From Crassaminicella thermophila (lineage in GTDB: Bacteria; Bacillota; Clostridia; Peptostreptococcales; Thermotaleaceae), in contig NZ_CP042243.1 of the NCBI RefSeq assembly GCF_008152325.1, forward strand, positions 1,059,026 to 1,123,025: a stretch of DNA of 64,000 bases. The letters run 5' to 3'. The notes below the pieces were generated by a model. It saw nothing but the letters and a program-made list of their open reading frames with translations. It had not been told where the DNA came from and ran no database searches. This document shows positions 41,547 through 52,188 of this stretch, in pieces. How positions within the stretch are numbered: position 1 is the first letter of the stretch; the number at the start of each line of letters is the position of its first letter. A program made the translations under genes and the position numbers.

Positions 41547-42950
41547 ATGAAGTTTCCTAGATTTGTACTAGCTGGAACTCAAAGTGGAGTAGGAAAAACC
41601 ACAATATCAATAGGAATTATGGCTGCTTTTAAAAAAAGAGGATTAAACGTACAACCATTTAAGGTAGGACCTGATTATATAGACCCTGCTTTTCATAGTT
41701 TTGTAACAAAAAATAAATCTAGAAATTTGGATAGCTGGATGATTAAACCGAATATTATTATGAGTTTGTTTTTAAAAAATTCTCTATGTAAGGATATATC
41801 TATTGTAGAAGGGGTTATGGGTTTATATGATGGGTATGGAACCAAAAAAGATGAGGGAAGCACTGCTCATGTTTCAAAGATTATTCAAGCACCTGTTATT
41901 TTAATTGTTGATGGAAAAGGTATGTCTTCAAGTGCAGCGGCTCAAGTATTAGGATATAAGTTATATGATGAATGTGTTGATATAAAAGGAATAATTATTA
42001 ACAATATTTCAGGAGATTCGCACTACAATTTATTAAAAGAAAGTATTGAAAGAGATACAAAAATCAAATGTGTAGGGTATTTAAGGTCAAATGCTCATAT
42101 TGCTTTAGAGAGTAGACATTTAGGATTGATTCCTAGTGTTGAATTAAAGGGTTTAGAGAAAAAAATAGAAGAAATTGCTGAAATGGTAGAAGAAACCATA
42201 GATTTAGATGCATTAATAATGATTGCAAATGAAGCAAAATCTATTGAGTATCAACCACCAAAAGTAAAAGAAATTGTAAAAAATATAAATATAGGTGTTG
42301 CATTAGATAAATCTTTTAATTTTTATTATGAAGATAATTTGGATTTATTAAAAGATTTAGGAGCAAACTTAATTTACTTTAGTCCTATAGAAGATGAAGA
42401 TCTTCCTGAAAATTTACATGGATTATATATAGGAGGAGGCTTTCCGGAGGTATTTGCAAAAGAACTGGAAAAAAATATAAAGATGAGAGAAAAAATAAAA
42501 GAAGCAATCAAAAATGGGATACCAACTTATGCTGAATGTGGAGGATTCATGTATTTATCTAAAGCTATAACTACATTAGAAGATGAAAAATATGAGATGG
42601 TTGGAATATTTGATACGGAAGCTAAAATGACGAAGAGATTACAAAGATTTGGGTACGTCCATGTAAATATAGAAAAACCTTGTGCTATTGCTAAAGAAAA
42701 AAATCATGTTAAAGCCCATGAATTTCATCGTTCTATGATTGATGAGAATACACAAAATGAATATGTATATGTAGTGGATAAAATTAGAAATGGAGAAAAA
42801 ATAAAAACTTGGAAATGTGGATTGAAAAAGTATAATGCCTTAGGAGCATATGCCCATATACATTTTTATAGTAACACAGGTATTGCAAAGGATTTTATAG
42901 AAAATTGCATGCTATACAGAGATAGGAGTAGTGAAAAAAATGAAAAATAA
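41547..42950 (+). CDS. cbiA: Cobyrinic acid a,c-diamide synthase
   Basis: ATP- and glutamine-dependent amidation of carboxyls a and c. About 467 residues. The N-terminal dethiobiotin-synthetase-like ATP domain ([42 protein letters not shown]) is followed by a class I glutamine amidotransferase-like domain with the Cys in [11 protein letters not shown] (about residue 334) and AHEFHRS. Three closely spaced in-frame ATGs; 41547 is 9 nt from GAAGGG and gives [14 protein letters not shown]. First gene after the riboswitch. Confidence 0.96.
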   Translation: MKFPRFVLAGTQSGVGKTTISIGIMAAFKKRGLNVQPFKVGPDYIDPAFHSFVTKNKSRNLDSWMIKPNIIMSLFLKNSLCKDISIVEGVMGLYDGYGTKKDEGSTAHVSKIIQAPVILIVDGKGMSSSAAAQVLGYKLYDECVDIKGIIINNISGDSHYNLLKESIERDTKIKCVGYLRSNAHIALESRHLGLIPSVELKGLEKKIEEIAEMVEETIDLDALIMIANEAKSIEYQPPKVKEIVKNINIGVALDKSFNFYYEDNLDLLKDLGANLIYFSPIEDEDLPENLHGLYIGGGFPEVFAKELEKNIKMREKIKEAIKNGIPTYAECGGFMYLSKAITTLEDEKYEMVGIFDTEAKMTKRLQRFGYVHVNIEKPCAIAKEKNHVKAHEFHRSMIDENTQNEYVYVVDKIRNGEKIKTWKCGLKKYNALGAYAHIHFYSNTGIAKDFIENCMLYRDRSSEKNEK

Positions 42951-44466
42951 AAGTTTGATGTTTCAAGGTACAGCATCTTCTGTAGGAAAAAGTTTATTAA
43001 CAGCAGCCTTTTGCAGGATTTTTCATCAAGATGGTTACAAGGTAGCTCCTTTTAAATCACAGAATATGGCCCTAAATTCTTATATTACAAAAGAAGGTTT
43101 AGAGATGGGTAGGGCTCAGGTAGTACAAGCAGAAGCATCGTGTATAGAACCGAGTGTACTGATGAACCCTGTTCTTTTAAAACCAACAACGGATAAAAAA
43201 TGTCAGGTAATTCTTAATGGTAAAGTGCATAAGAATATGTCTGCTAAAGAATATCATGAATTTAAGCCAGCTTTATTAGAAATGGTAAAAGAGTCTTTTG
43301 AAAAATTAGCAAAAAACAATGATATAGTTGTAATAGAAGGAGCAGGAAGTCCAGCAGAAATCAATTTAAGGGATAAGGATATTGTGAATATGGGTATGGC
43401 AGACTTAGTAGATGCTCCTGTAATATTAATTGGAGATATTGATCGTGGTGGTGTTTTTGCATCTATATATGGAACTATTATGTTGCTTACAGAAGAAGAG
43501 AGAAAAAGAGTAAAAGGAGTTATTATCAATAAATTTAGAGGAGATTTAGAAATCTTAAAACCTGGGATTAAGATGTTAGAAGAATTAATTAAAATACCAG
43601 TTTTAGGAGTAGTCCCATATTATAATGTACAGATAGAAGATGAGGATAGTCTAGCAGAGAGATTTAGAAGTCAAAGCCGAAGAAATGGACAAATAGAGGT
43701 TGCAGTATTATATCTTCCTCATGTGTCAAACTTTACAGATTTTAATGTGTTTGAAACACAAGAGGATGTAAATTTGCGATATATTATGAAAGGACAGCGC
43801 ATTGGAAATCCTGATATACTCATTATTCCAGGTTCTAAAAATACCATTGAGGATTTGGTGTATTTAAGGGAAACAGGATTAGAAGAAGAAATTTTAAGAC
43901 TAAATAGGCAAGGGAAATTAATAATAGGCATATGTGGCGGATACCAAATGTTAGGAAAAAAGATTTGTGACCCACATGAGACAGAAAGCAATATCAAAGA
44001 AATTAATGGATTAGGGCTTTTAGATACGGAGACAATTTTTGAATTAGAAAAGACAACAACACAGGTTGAAGCGGAAATAATTGCTTCTGTACAAAATGCT
44101 TTAAAAGGAACACAAGGCATGATTGTTAAGGGATATGAAATACATATGGGGCAAACAAAATTAGGAGAAGATAGTTTTGTTCTAAATCATATAAAAAAGA
44201 GATTAAATCAAGAAGTTTGCATTGAAGATGGAGCTATAAATAGTACAGGAAATGTAATAGGAACTTATATACATGGTATTTTTGATAATATTCAATTTAC
44301 AAGAAAGCTTCTTAACAATATTAGAAAAGAGAAGGGATTAGATGAAAAAGAAAGTAATGTAGAAAGCTTTGAAGAATTCAAAGAAAGAGAATATGATAAG
44401 CTTGCAAAAATTGTTAGAGAAAATGTAGATTTAGAAAAAATATATAAAATTGTTCAGGGTGAGTAA
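42940..44466 (+). CDS. cbiP: Cobyric acid synthase
   Basis: Amidates four carboxyls of the corrin ring using glutamine and ATP. About 508 residues. The ATP domain has [20 protein letters not shown] and [25 protein letters not shown], then [17 protein letters not shown]; the glutamine amidotransferase domain has [11 protein letters not shown] with the Cys, and [10 protein letters not shown] with the His. GTG 42931 is an alternative start very close to GGAG; ATG 42940 is taken here with moderate certainty. It overlaps the end of cbiA by 11 nt. Confidence 0.95.
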   Translation: MKNKSLMFQGTASSVGKSLLTAAFCRIFHQDGYKVAPFKSQNMALNSYITKEGLEMGRAQVVQAEASCIEPSVLMNPVLLKPTTDKKCQVILNGKVHKNMSAKEYHEFKPALLEMVKESFEKLAKNNDIVVIEGAGSPAEINLRDKDIVNMGMADLVDAPVILIGDIDRGGVFASIYGTIMLLTEEERKRVKGVIINKFRGDLEILKPGIKMLEELIKIPVLGVVPYYNVQIEDEDSLAERFRSQSRRNGQIEVAVLYLPHVSNFTDFNVFETQEDVNLRYIMKGQRIGNPDILIIPGSKNTIEDLVYLRETGLEEEILRLNRQGKLIIGICGGYQMLGKKICDPHETESNIKEINGLGLLDTETIFELEKTTTQVEAEIIASVQNALKGTQGMIVKGYEIHMGQTKLGEDSFVLNHIKKRLNQEVCIEDGAINSTGNVIGTYIHGIFDNIQFTRKLLNNIRKEKGLDEKESNVESFEEFKEREYDKLAKIVRENVDLEKIYKIVQGE

Positions 44467-44468
44467 GC

Positions 44469-45434
44469 ATGTTGACAATCGTAATGGGCTATTTTGCTGA
44501 TTTAATATGGGGAGATCCTTATTGGATACCCCATCCTATAAGATTTATTGGAATGGGAATAAAAAATACTGAAAACTTTTTAAGAAAATTCTGCAAGAAT
44601 TCTAATGATGAAAAATTATTAGGTATTCTGTTAACCTTGATAATTGTTAGTTGCTCATATCTGATAACGTTTTTACTCATTAAGATAGCAGGGTGGATAA
44701 ATCCATATTTCGGACATTTTTTAGAAGCTTTCTTGATTTTTCAGATATTAGCAAGTAAAAGTTTAGATACTGAAAGTAGAAAAGTACTAAACCAGTTAAA
44801 AAAAGGAGATTTGAAAGAGTCAAGAAAGTATTTGTCATATATTGTTGGAAGAGAAACAAATGAGCTTAATGAAGATGAAATTATAAGAGCTACGGTAGAA
44901 ACTATTGCAGAGAATGCTTCTGATGGGATAATTGCACCATTGTTTTTTATTTTTATTGGGGGTGCTCCATTAGGAATAGCTTATAAAGCAGTTAATACAT
45001 TAGATTCTATGGTAGGATATAAAAATGAAAAATATTTATATTTTGGCTGGGCTTCAGCCAAATTTGATGACTTAATAAATTATATACCAGCTAGGCTAAC
45101 AGCATTGTTTATGGTGATTGCTTCTTTTCTTAGGGGATATGATTGGAAAAATAGCATACGAATCATAAAAAGAGATAGAAAAAATCATAAAAGTCCTAAT
45201 TGTGCTTATCCAGAATCAGCAGTAGCAGGAGCTCTTAGGATACAAATTGGAGGAACTAATACATATTTTGGAAAGAAGGTTTATAAACCTACTATAGGAG
45301 ATTCATTAAGAGCATTAGAACGTGAAGATATCGATAAAAGTATAAAAATTATGTATACTACATCTGCTGTAGCGATGATAGTTTTTCTTATAATAAAATT
45401 TATACTTTTGTTGTTATTAGGAGGGGTAAGATGA
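44469..45434 (+). CDS. cbiB: Adenosylcobinamide-phosphate synthase
   Basis: Attaches the aminopropanol (phosphate) arm to adenosylcobyric acid. 321 residues, integral membrane, about five segments. GYFADLIWGDPYWIPHPIRFIGMGI at the N terminus, LSYIVGRETNELNEDEIIRATVETIAENASDGIIAP and AGALRIQIGGTNTYFG are typical. The gene begins 2 nt after cbiP and overlaps cobD by 4 nt (ATGA). Confidence 0.95.
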   Translation: MLTIVMGYFADLIWGDPYWIPHPIRFIGMGIKNTENFLRKFCKNSNDEKLLGILLTLIIVSCSYLITFLLIKIAGWINPYFGHFLEAFLIFQILASKSLDTESRKVLNQLKKGDLKESRKYLSYIVGRETNELNEDEIIRATVETIAENASDGIIAPLFFIFIGGAPLGIAYKAVNTLDSMVGYKNEKYLYFGWASAKFDDLINYIPARLTALFMVIASFLRGYDWKNSIRIIKRDRKNHKSPNCAYPESAVAGALRIQIGGTNTYFGKKVYKPTIGDSLRALEREDIDKSIKIMYTTSAVAMIVFLIIKFILLLLLGGVR

Positions 45435-46513
45435 AGTGTGTAAAGCATGGTGGAAATATATATGAAATTGCAGATAAGCTAGGAGTAGGAAAGGAAGAAA
45501 TTATTGATTTTAGTGCAAATATTAACCCCCTTGGACTGCCCGATTCATACAAAGAAGCGTTAGTTAAAAATATAAATATTATTGAAAACTATCCTGACCC
45601 TAAGTATAGAGGCTTGGTTGAAGCAATTGCAAATTATCATCATATAGACAATAAGTATATTACTGTAGGTAACGGTGCTACTGAAGTGATTTTTTCTATT
45701 ATTGAAAATTTGAAACCAAGGAGAAGTTTGATTCTCGCTCCTACTTTTTTAGAATATGAAAGGGCACTTATAAGAGCAGGAAGTTATGTTGAATATTATT
45801 ATTTAAAGGAAGAAAATGATTTTCAAATAGAGGATGAATTTTTAAAAGATATAGATGAAAATTTAGATTTAATTATTCTTTGTAATCCTAATAATCCAAC
45901 AAGTCAACTTATTGATAAAAATAGAATGGTTAAGATTATAAACCATTGTAAAAAGAATAATATATCCTTAATGATTGATGAAGCTTTTGTTGATTTTGTT
46001 GATGACCCTGATCAAGTAACTATGCTTTCATTTGTCAAAGATTATAAAAATCTATATATTATTAGGGCATTAACAAAGTTTTTTGCCATTCCTGGATTAA
46101 GAATAGGATATGGAATTACATCTAATGAAAACTTATTAAAAAATATAAATGATTATAAAGAACCATGGACGATTAATAGTTATGCAGCTATGGCAGGAGA
46201 AGTAGTGTTAAAAGATCAATTCTATATTAAAAGAAGCAGAGAATGGATTATGGCTGAAAAAGTACATTTTTATAGCCAATTAAAGAAAATTAATAGTATC
46301 AAAGTGTACAAGCCAAAAGCAAATTACATATTATTTAAGCTGCTAGGGGATAAAAAAGATTTGAGAGAAGCATTACTTAAAAAGAAGATTTTAATAAGAA
46401 GCTGTAGCAATTATATAAATATGAACAATTCTTTTTATAGAATTGCAATTAAGGATAGAAAAACAAATGAAAAATTTATAAAAGCATTAAAAGAGGTATT
46501 ATATGAAAGTTAA
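45431..46513 (+). CDS. cobD: Threonine-phosphate decarboxylase
   Basis: PLP enzyme making (R)-1-amino-2-propanol phosphate. 360 residues, histidinol-phosphate aminotransferase-like. HGGNIYEIADKLGV, DFSANINPLGLP, LCNPNNPTSQLI, DEAFVDF, and the PLP Lys in RALTKFFAIPGLRIGYG. The N-terminal HGG---A motif and the position between cbiB and the threonine kinase gene separate it from HisC. It overlaps the following gene by 11 nt. Confidence 0.93.
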   Translation: MKCVKHGGNIYEIADKLGVGKEEIIDFSANINPLGLPDSYKEALVKNINIIENYPDPKYRGLVEAIANYHHIDNKYITVGNGATEVIFSIIENLKPRRSLILAPTFLEYERALIRAGSYVEYYYLKEENDFQIEDEFLKDIDENLDLIILCNPNNPTSQLIDKNRMVKIINHCKKNNISLMIDEAFVDFVDDPDQVTMLSFVKDYKNLYIIRALTKFFAIPGLRIGYGITSNENLLKNINDYKEPWTINSYAAMAGEVVLKDQFYIKRSREWIMAEKVHFYSQLKKINSIKVYKPKANYILFKLLGDKKDLREALLKKKILIRSCSNYINMNNSFYRIAIKDRKTNEKFIKALKEVLYES

Positions 46514-47387
46514 AACTATGTGTCCAGCTTCATGTGGAGAACTTTTACAGGGAGAACTTAATGGAGGAGAAAAATTAATATCTTATCCTATAGATATTTA
46601 TACAGTAGCTGTGATAGAAGAAGTCAAAAATCCAGTTAGAGATATGAGAATAAGAAAGGCTACAGAAGCTATTTATAAAACTTTAGATTATTTTGGTATG
46701 CATCAAAAGATAGGCGATACTCTAGCTCTTAATATTGAGTCAGATATTACTATTGAGAAAGGGATGGCAAGCAGTACAGCAGACATTGCAGCAACAGCGG
46801 TTGCTACAGCAGCATTAATTGGGAAAAAGCTATCAAATGATGCCCTTGCACGAATTTGTACGGAAATTGAGCCTACAGATAGTACTATATTTAAGATGTT
46901 GACGCTTTTTGATCATTTAAATGGCATAAGGATTAGAAGCTTTGACTGGAATCCATGTCTAGATGTATTGGTTTTGGAATCAGATAAAAAGTTAAATACG
47001 GAAGAATTTAGAAGACAGGATTATAAATTTTTAAGAAAGAAAAATAAACAAAAAGTAGAAAAGGCTTATGAAATATTTGTATCTAGCTATGAAAGAAAAG
47101 ATTTTTCACTTTTAGGAAAAGCTGCAACAATGAGTGCTTTAGCAAACCAAAATATTTTATATAAAGAGAAACTAAAAGAGATTATGGACATTTCTTTTAG
47201 GTATGGATGTTATGGTGTAAATGTTGCCCATAGTGGTACAGTAATAGGCATTATATTTGAAAAAAGTAAAGTAGATGTAGAGAAATTAATAGAAGCATTA
47301 AGAGAAAAATTAATCTACTTATATTATAGTAAGTACTATATCACAAAAATGGTAGAAGGTGGAGTTCGTATATTGGATGAAAATTAG
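46503..47387 (+). CDS. pduX: L-threonine kinase (GHMP family)
   Basis: Phosphorylates L-threonine to supply CobD. 294 residues. CPASCGELLQGEL at the start and the GHMP ATP-binding motif KGMASSTADIAATAVA near residue 95 are diagnostic. Also VNVAHSGTVIGIIF. The order cobD-pduX supports a joint function in making the aminopropanol arm. No strong ribosome site is seen, but the start overlaps the cobD end, so coupling is likely. Confidence 0.9.
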   Translation: MKVKTMCPASCGELLQGELNGGEKLISYPIDIYTVAVIEEVKNPVRDMRIRKATEAIYKTLDYFGMHQKIGDTLALNIESDITIEKGMASSTADIAATAVATAALIGKKLSNDALARICTEIEPTDSTIFKMLTLFDHLNGIRIRSFDWNPCLDVLVLESDKKLNTEEFRRQDYKFLRKKNKQKVEKAYEIFVSSYERKDFSLLGKAATMSALANQNILYKEKLKEIMDISFRYGCYGVNVAHSGTVIGIIFEKSKVDVEKLIEALREKLIYLYYSKYYITKMVEGGVRILDEN

Positions 47388-47399
47388 GAGGAGATAAAG

Positions 47400-48017
47400 A
47401 TGGATTATATAAAGGTACCACATCTTATAGAAGAGAAAAGCTTTGAGATTATAACAGAAGAATTAGGAGATAAAACTTTTCCAGAAGAGATAGGGAAAAT
47501 TATCAAGCGAGTGATTCATACAACAGCAGATTTTCAATATGCAGATATTACTGTGATTTCTCCTGATGCTATTGCATCTGCAAAAAAAGCTATAAAATCA
47601 GGAGCTCATATTGTTACAGATACAAAAATGGCAATGTCAGGGATTAATAAGGCAAGACTTTTGAAATATAAAGGAGAGGTACACTGCTATATATCTGATG
47701 AAGATGTAGCAAAGAAAGCAAAAGAACAAGGGATAACAAGAGCAATGGCTGCAATGGAAAAAGCTATTGGTGATGAAAAAAATAAGATTTTTGTTATAGG
47801 AAATGCACCTACTGCTTTATTTAAATTAAAGCAATTTATTGAAGAAGGAAAAGTAAAGCCCGATCTTGTTGTAGGTGTACCAGTAGGTTTTGTAGGAGCA
47901 GCTGAATCTAAAGAAGCCTTTGAAAAATTGAATGTTCCATATATTGTAACAAGAGGTCGTAAAGGTGGAAGTACAGTAGCAGCAGCTATTGTGAATGCTA
48001 TTTTGTATATGCTGTAG
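47400..48017 (+). CDS. cbiC: Precorrin-8X / cobalt-precorrin-8 methylmutase
   Basis: Moves the C11 methyl to C12, forming (cobalto)hydrogenobyrinic acid. 205 residues. IIKRVIHTTADFQYAD with the catalytic His near residue 44, IVTDTKMAMSGINKARL, IGNAPTALFKL and VVGVPVGFVGAAESKE-AF. GGAGGAG before ATG. Lies 12 nt after pduX. Confidence 0.96.
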   Translation: MDYIKVPHLIEEKSFEIITEELGDKTFPEEIGKIIKRVIHTTADFQYADITVISPDAIASAKKAIKSGAHIVTDTKMAMSGINKARLLKYKGEVHCYISDEDVAKKAKEQGITRAMAAMEKAIGDEKNKIFVIGNAPTALFKLKQFIEEGKVKPDLVVGVPVGFVGAAESKEAFEKLNVPYIVTRGRKGGSTVAAAIVNAILYML

Positions 48018-48034
48018 GCAAAAGAGGGGAAAAA

Positions 48035-49156
48035 ATGTTAGATAGATACATTGTAAAAGATGGAAAAAAAATGCGATATGGATATACTACGGGTTCATGT
48101 GCTGCTGCTGCTTCTAAGGCAGCAGCGATTATGGCTGTTACTGGAAAAAAAGTAGATTTTGTGAGGATTGATACACCAAAAGGATGGAAATTAGATATAA
48201 AAGTGAAAGAATATAAAATAGGAGATAATTATGCTACTTGCTCTGTAGAGAAAGACGGCGGAGATGATCCTGATAATACCCATGGAATTTTGATAACTTC
48301 TTCTGTTAAGATTGTTGATGAGCCTAAAATAGAGATAAAAGGTGGAAAAGGAGTGGGTATTGTTACAAAACCAGGATTAGCTATTTTACCTGGGAATCCT
48401 GCTATTAATCCAGTTCCAAAGATGATGATAAAAAAAGAAGTAGCAGAGGTTTTACCAGAAAACAAAGGAGCTATTATTACTATATCTGTTCCAAAAGGAG
48501 AAGAAATTGCAAAAAAGACATTTAATCCTAGATTAGGTATTGTTGGAGGAATTTCTATTTTAGGAACATCTGGTATTGTTGTTCCTATGTCAGAGGAAGC
48601 TTTTAAAGAGTCTTTAGCTCTTGAAATTAAAATGGCTGCACAAGAAGGTATAGAAAAACTAATACTTGTTCCCGGAAATTATGGAAAAGACATGGCTATA
48701 AAGTATTATAAACTTGATGAAAGATATGTGATTAGAACAAGTAATTTTATAGGATTTATGCTTGAGCAATGTGTAGAGAATGGAATAAAAGAGGTATTGA
48801 TGATTGGCCATATTGGAAAATTTGTCAAATTAGCGGGAGGAATTTTTCATACCCATAGTAAGGTAGCTGATGGACGAATGGAAATATTAGCTGCAAATAT
48901 AGCTCTTCTAGGAGGATCATGTGAGTTTATAGAAGAATTACTTGAATGTGTTACAACCGAAGCAGCTATAGAGATGATAAAACAAAGGGGTTATGAGAAA
49001 GTTTTTGAAGCATTATGCAATAAAGCAGAAAATAGATGTAAGACTAGAGTATATGATGAATTAAATGTGGGGGTTATTATGTTTTCTATGGATAAAAAAA
49101 TTTTAGGGGTAGGTATACAGGCAAAAAAAATATTGGAGGAATTTAAAAATGCATAA
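48035..49156 (+). CDS. cbiD: Cobalt-precorrin-5B C1-methyltransferase
   Basis: Anaerobic-pathway methyltransferase. 373 residues. RYGYTTGSCAAAASKAAA at the N terminus, DPDNTHGI, GKGVGIVTKPGLAILPGNPAINP, LGIVGGISILGTSGIVVPMSE, MIGHIGKFVKLAGGIFHTHSK. It marks the oxygen-independent (early cobalt insertion) route. It overlaps cbiE by 8 nt. Confidence 0.96.
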   Translation: MLDRYIVKDGKKMRYGYTTGSCAAAASKAAAIMAVTGKKVDFVRIDTPKGWKLDIKVKEYKIGDNYATCSVEKDGGDDPDNTHGILITSSVKIVDEPKIEIKGGKGVGIVTKPGLAILPGNPAINPVPKMMIKKEVAEVLPENKGAIITISVPKGEEIAKKTFNPRLGIVGGISILGTSGIVVPMSEEAFKESLALEIKMAAQEGIEKLILVPGNYGKDMAIKYYKLDERYVIRTSNFIGFMLEQCVENGIKEVLMIGHIGKFVKLAGGIFHTHSKVADGRMEILAANIALLGGSCEFIEELLECVTTEAAIEMIKQRGYEKVFEALCNKAENRCKTRVYDELNVGVIMFSMDKKILGVGIQAKKILEEFKNA

Positions 49157-49778
49157 GATTTACGTGCTTGGTATTGGGCCAGGAAGTAAAGAATATATAT
49201 TACCTATCACTACAAAAATAATTAAAGACAGTGATGTTTTAATAGGAGGAGAAAGAAATTTACAAAATTTTAAAGATTCAGGAAAGGAAATAAAATATAT
49301 AGGTAAAAATTTAAAAGAATTGATTAAATATACAAAAGAACATATGCAAAAAAAGAAAATTTCTTATTTACTATCAGGGGATACAGGGTTTTATAGTATG
49401 CTAAAGTTTTTAAAGAAACACTTTAAAAATGAAGAGTTAGAAGTTATACCAGGAATTAGTTCGTATCAATACTTAATGGCGAAAATTAATGATACATGGC
49501 ATGATGCATATATAGGAAGTTTACATGGCAGAAGTTTTGATTTTATAAAAAAAGTAAAAAAGCATCATAAAGTAATTTTACTTACAGACTATAAATATTC
49601 TCCAAAGGAGATTGCAAAATTAATGATTCAATCTCAAATAAATGGAAAAATAATGATTGTAGGAGAAAATTTATCTTATGAAAATGAAAAGATTACAATT
49701 GCTTCTCCTAAAGAAATTATAAAGATGTCTGATTTTCAGATGTCAGTGGTGGTGATAAAAGATGAAATGGAAGTTTAA
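49149..49778 (+). CDS. cbiE: Cobalt-precorrin-7 C5-methyltransferase
   Basis: 209 residues, tetrapyrrole methylase fold. YVLGIGPGSKEYILPITTKI, DVLIGGERNL, YLLSGDTGFYSML and VIPGISSYQYLMAKI. In many bacteria it is fused to CbiT (CobL); here it is separate, but overlaps cbiT by 17 nt. GGAGG precedes the ATG. Confidence 0.94.
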   Translation: MHKIYVLGIGPGSKEYILPITTKIIKDSDVLIGGERNLQNFKDSGKEIKYIGKNLKELIKYTKEHMQKKKISYLLSGDTGFYSMLKFLKKHFKNEELEVIPGISSYQYLMAKINDTWHDAYIGSLHGRSFDFIKKVKKHHKVILLTDYKYSPKEIAKLMIQSQINGKIMIVGENLSYENEKITIASPKEIIKMSDFQMSVVVIKDEMEV

Positions 49779-50355
49779 AACACCTGGAATTCCGGATAAA
49801 TTTTTTATTCGAGGAAATGTTCCTATGACGAAGGAAGAAGTAAGAGCTGTTACTCTTTCAAAGTTGAGATTGAGAAAAGATTCTATTATGGTGGATGTGG
49901 GTGCTGGTACAGGGTCTATTGCCATTGAAGCAGCGCACGTTTGCACAAATGGAGAAGTTATCGCTATTGAAAAAAATTCTGAAGGAATAGAATTAATAAA
50001 ACAAAACAGTGAAAAATTTGGCGTTTATTTAAAAATTCTTCATGGAAATGCAGCAGAATGTTTAAAAGAAATAAATAAATTTGATAGGGTTATCATTGGT
50101 GGTAGTGGAGGAGAATTAGAAGAAATTATAAAAATTTGCTATGAAAAACTAACAACAGAAGGTATATGCGTGATAAATTGTATAACAATTGAAACATTGT
50201 ATGAATCAATGAAGTATCTGAAAGAGATAGGATTTAGCATGATAGATGTTGTTTCTGTAAATGTGTCTAGAGGGAAATTGGTTGGAAGATATACACTGAT
50301 GGAAGCTTTAAATCCAATTTACATTATTTCAGGTATAAAAACAAATTTATTATAA
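49762..50355 (+). CDS. cbiT: Cobalt-precorrin-6B C15-methyltransferase (decarboxylating)
   Basis: 197 residues, class I SAM methyltransferase. MTKEEVRAVTLSKLRL, then motif I IMVDVGAGTGSIAIEAA near residue 40, VIAIEKNSEGIELI, and FDRVIIGGSGGELEEI. Works with CbiE on C5/C15 methylation and loss of the C12 acetate carboxyl. No cbiL follows, although it commonly does. Confidence 0.94.
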   Translation: MKWKFKTPGIPDKFFIRGNVPMTKEEVRAVTLSKLRLRKDSIMVDVGAGTGSIAIEAAHVCTNGEVIAIEKNSEGIELIKQNSEKFGVYLKILHGNAAECLKEINKFDRVIIGGSGGELEEIIKICYEKLTTEGICVINCITIETLYESMKYLKEIGFSMIDVVSVNVSRGKLVGRYTLMEALNPIYIISGIKTNLL

Positions 50356-50368
50356 AGGGGGAAAAATA

Positions 50369-51118
50369 ATGGTATATTTTATAGGTGCAGGGCCAGGAGA
50401 TCCTGATTTAATTACTGTCAAAGGAAAGAAAATTGTAGAACAAGCAGATGTTATTATTTATGCAGGTTCTTTAGTAAATAAACAAATTATAGATTGTAGA
50501 AAAAAAGATGCGATTGTTTATAATAGTGCCTCTATGACCCTAGAAGAGGTAATAGATACAATAGAAAAAGCTGAAAAAGAAGGAAAACTTGTAGCTAGAG
50601 TACATACAGGAGATCCGAGTATTTATGGTGCCATAAGAGAGCAAATGGATTTATTAGAAGAAAAGGGAATTGATTATAAGATTATACCAGGAGTAAGTTC
50701 TTTTGTAGGAGCTGCAGCTGCTATTAATAAAGAATTTACCCTACCAGGGGTTACACAAACTGTAATATTAACAAGAATGGAAGGAAGAACACCAGTTCCA
50801 GAAAAAGAAAGTCTTGAAAGTTTGGCTAAGCATAGAGCTTCTATGTGTATATTCTTATCTGTACATATGATTGATGAAGTAATAAAGCGGCTTTCTACCC
50901 ATTATCCTATGAATACACCAATTGCGGTCATTCAAAAAGCTACTTGGGATGATCAAAAAATAGTCCTCGGAACACTACAAAATATTGCTCAAAAAGTAAA
51001 AATAGCAGGCATTACAAAAACAGCACAAATTCTAGTAGGCGATTTCCTGGGAAATGAATACGAATATTCAAAGCTTTATGATAAGAATTTTAGCCATGAA
51101 TATAGGTCTGCAAAATAA
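50369..51118 (+). CDS. cbiF: Cobalt-precorrin-4 C11-methyltransferase
   Basis: 249 residues. VYFIGAGPGDPDLITVKGKKIVEQADVIIYAGSLV, LVARVHTGDPSIYGAIREQMDLL, DYKIIPGVSSFVGAAAA and EGRTPVPEKESLESLAKH, the last being typical of CobM/CbiF and not of CbiL or CobA. AAGGGGG before ATG. Its TAA shares bases with the cbiG ATG. Confidence 0.95.
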   Translation: MVYFIGAGPGDPDLITVKGKKIVEQADVIIYAGSLVNKQIIDCRKKDAIVYNSASMTLEEVIDTIEKAEKEGKLVARVHTGDPSIYGAIREQMDLLEEKGIDYKIIPGVSSFVGAAAAINKEFTLPGVTQTVILTRMEGRTPVPEKESLESLAKHRASMCIFLSVHMIDEVIKRLSTHYPMNTPIAVIQKATWDDQKIVLGTLQNIAQKVKIAGITKTAQILVGDFLGNEYEYSKLYDKNFSHEYRSAK

Positions 51119-52188
51119 TGGATAAAGCAATCATTACCCTTACAAAAGGTGGAACTGAGCTTGGGATGAAATTATTAGAACACATAGATAAAGCTGTTTT
51201 ATACACAAATCCCAAGTTTTATATAAAAGAGAAGCATGTAAAGAAAATAGATGGCAAAATTGTTGAATTTATAGGAAAGATATTCAACAAATATAAATGC
51301 TTGATTTTTATCATGGCTACGGGAATCGTTGTAAGATCTATAGCTCCTTATATTAAAGATAAAAAAATAGATCCAGCTGTTATTGTTTTAGATGAAGAGG
51401 GGAAAAATGTAATTAGTTTATTGTCAGGTCATATTGGAGGAGCTAATGAGTATACAAATAAAATTGCAAGTATTTTAAATGCAAATCCTGTGATTACTAC
51501 AGCATCTGATGTAAAAAATACTTTAGCTGTAGATACATTAGCTATGGAACTTAATTGTGAAATAGAAGATTTTCAAGATGCTACAAAGGTTACAGCACAC
51601 ATTGTAAATGGAGAAAAGGTTGGAATTATTTCGGATATTTGTATTGGTAGAGTATTGCCTGAAAACATGGTAGAAATTGATTTTAAAAATAAACCACATG
51701 AAGAATTTAAAGGATTTATTTATATTACGGATAAAAGAATTTTAAGTCCTGTAGAAAGTGATTGCGTTGTACTTAGACCCAAAAATATTGTTATAGGCAT
51801 TGGTTGTAGGCGCAAAAAGCCTGTTGATAAAATTATAGAAGCTATTGAGGATAGTCTAATATCTTTGAATATATCAAAAAAGAGCATAAAGCATATTGCT
51901 ACTGTAGATGTAAAAAAGAATGAAGAAGGGATAATACAAGCAGCAAAATTATTAGGAGTACCTTTAGTAATTGTAGATAGAGAAAAAATTAAAGAAGTAG
52001 AAGATCAATTTAAAGGTTCAGAATTTGTAAAAAAAAGAATAGGCGTTTGTGCAGTAAGTGAACCAGTAGCATTTTTAAGCAGTGAAAGTGGTCAAATGAT
52101 TCAAAAAAAGAAAGTTTATGATGGTATAACGATTGCAGTATTTAGAGAAGGTGAGAAGAAAAATGGAAATTGTTGTAATCGGAATTAA
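51118..52188 (+). CDS. cbiG: Cobalt-precorrin-5A hydrolase
   Basis: Opens the lactone and releases acetaldehyde. 356 residues. IFIMATGIVVRSIAPYIKDK, VIVLDEEGKNVISLLSGHIGGANE, GIGCRRKKPVDKIIEAIE, and the C-terminal ATVDVKKNEEGIIQAAKLLGVPL. Starts at TAATG with the cbiF stop; the 3' end overlaps hemA by 26 nt. Confidence 0.95.
   Translation: MDKAIITLTKGGTELGMKLLEHIDKAVLYTNPKFYIKEKHVKKIDGKIVEFIGKIFNKYKCLIFIMATGIVVRSIAPYIKDKKIDPAVIVLDEEGKNVISLLSGHIGGANEYTNKIASILNANPVITTASDVKNTLAVDTLAMELNCEIEDFQDATKVTAHIVNGEKVGIISDICIGRVLPENMVEIDFKNKPHEEFKGFIYITDKRILSPVESDCVVLRPKNIVIGIGCRRKKPVDKIIEAIEDSLISLNISKKSIKHIATVDVKKNEEGIIQAAKLLGVPLVIVDREKIKEVEDQFKGSEFVKKRIGVCAVSEPVAFLSSESGQMIQKKKVYDGITIAVFREGEKKNGNCCNRN

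Noticed and set aside
43254-44120. Antisense frames inside cbiP
   Set aside because: No ribosome sites; the sense strand codes for a complete cobyric acid synthase.
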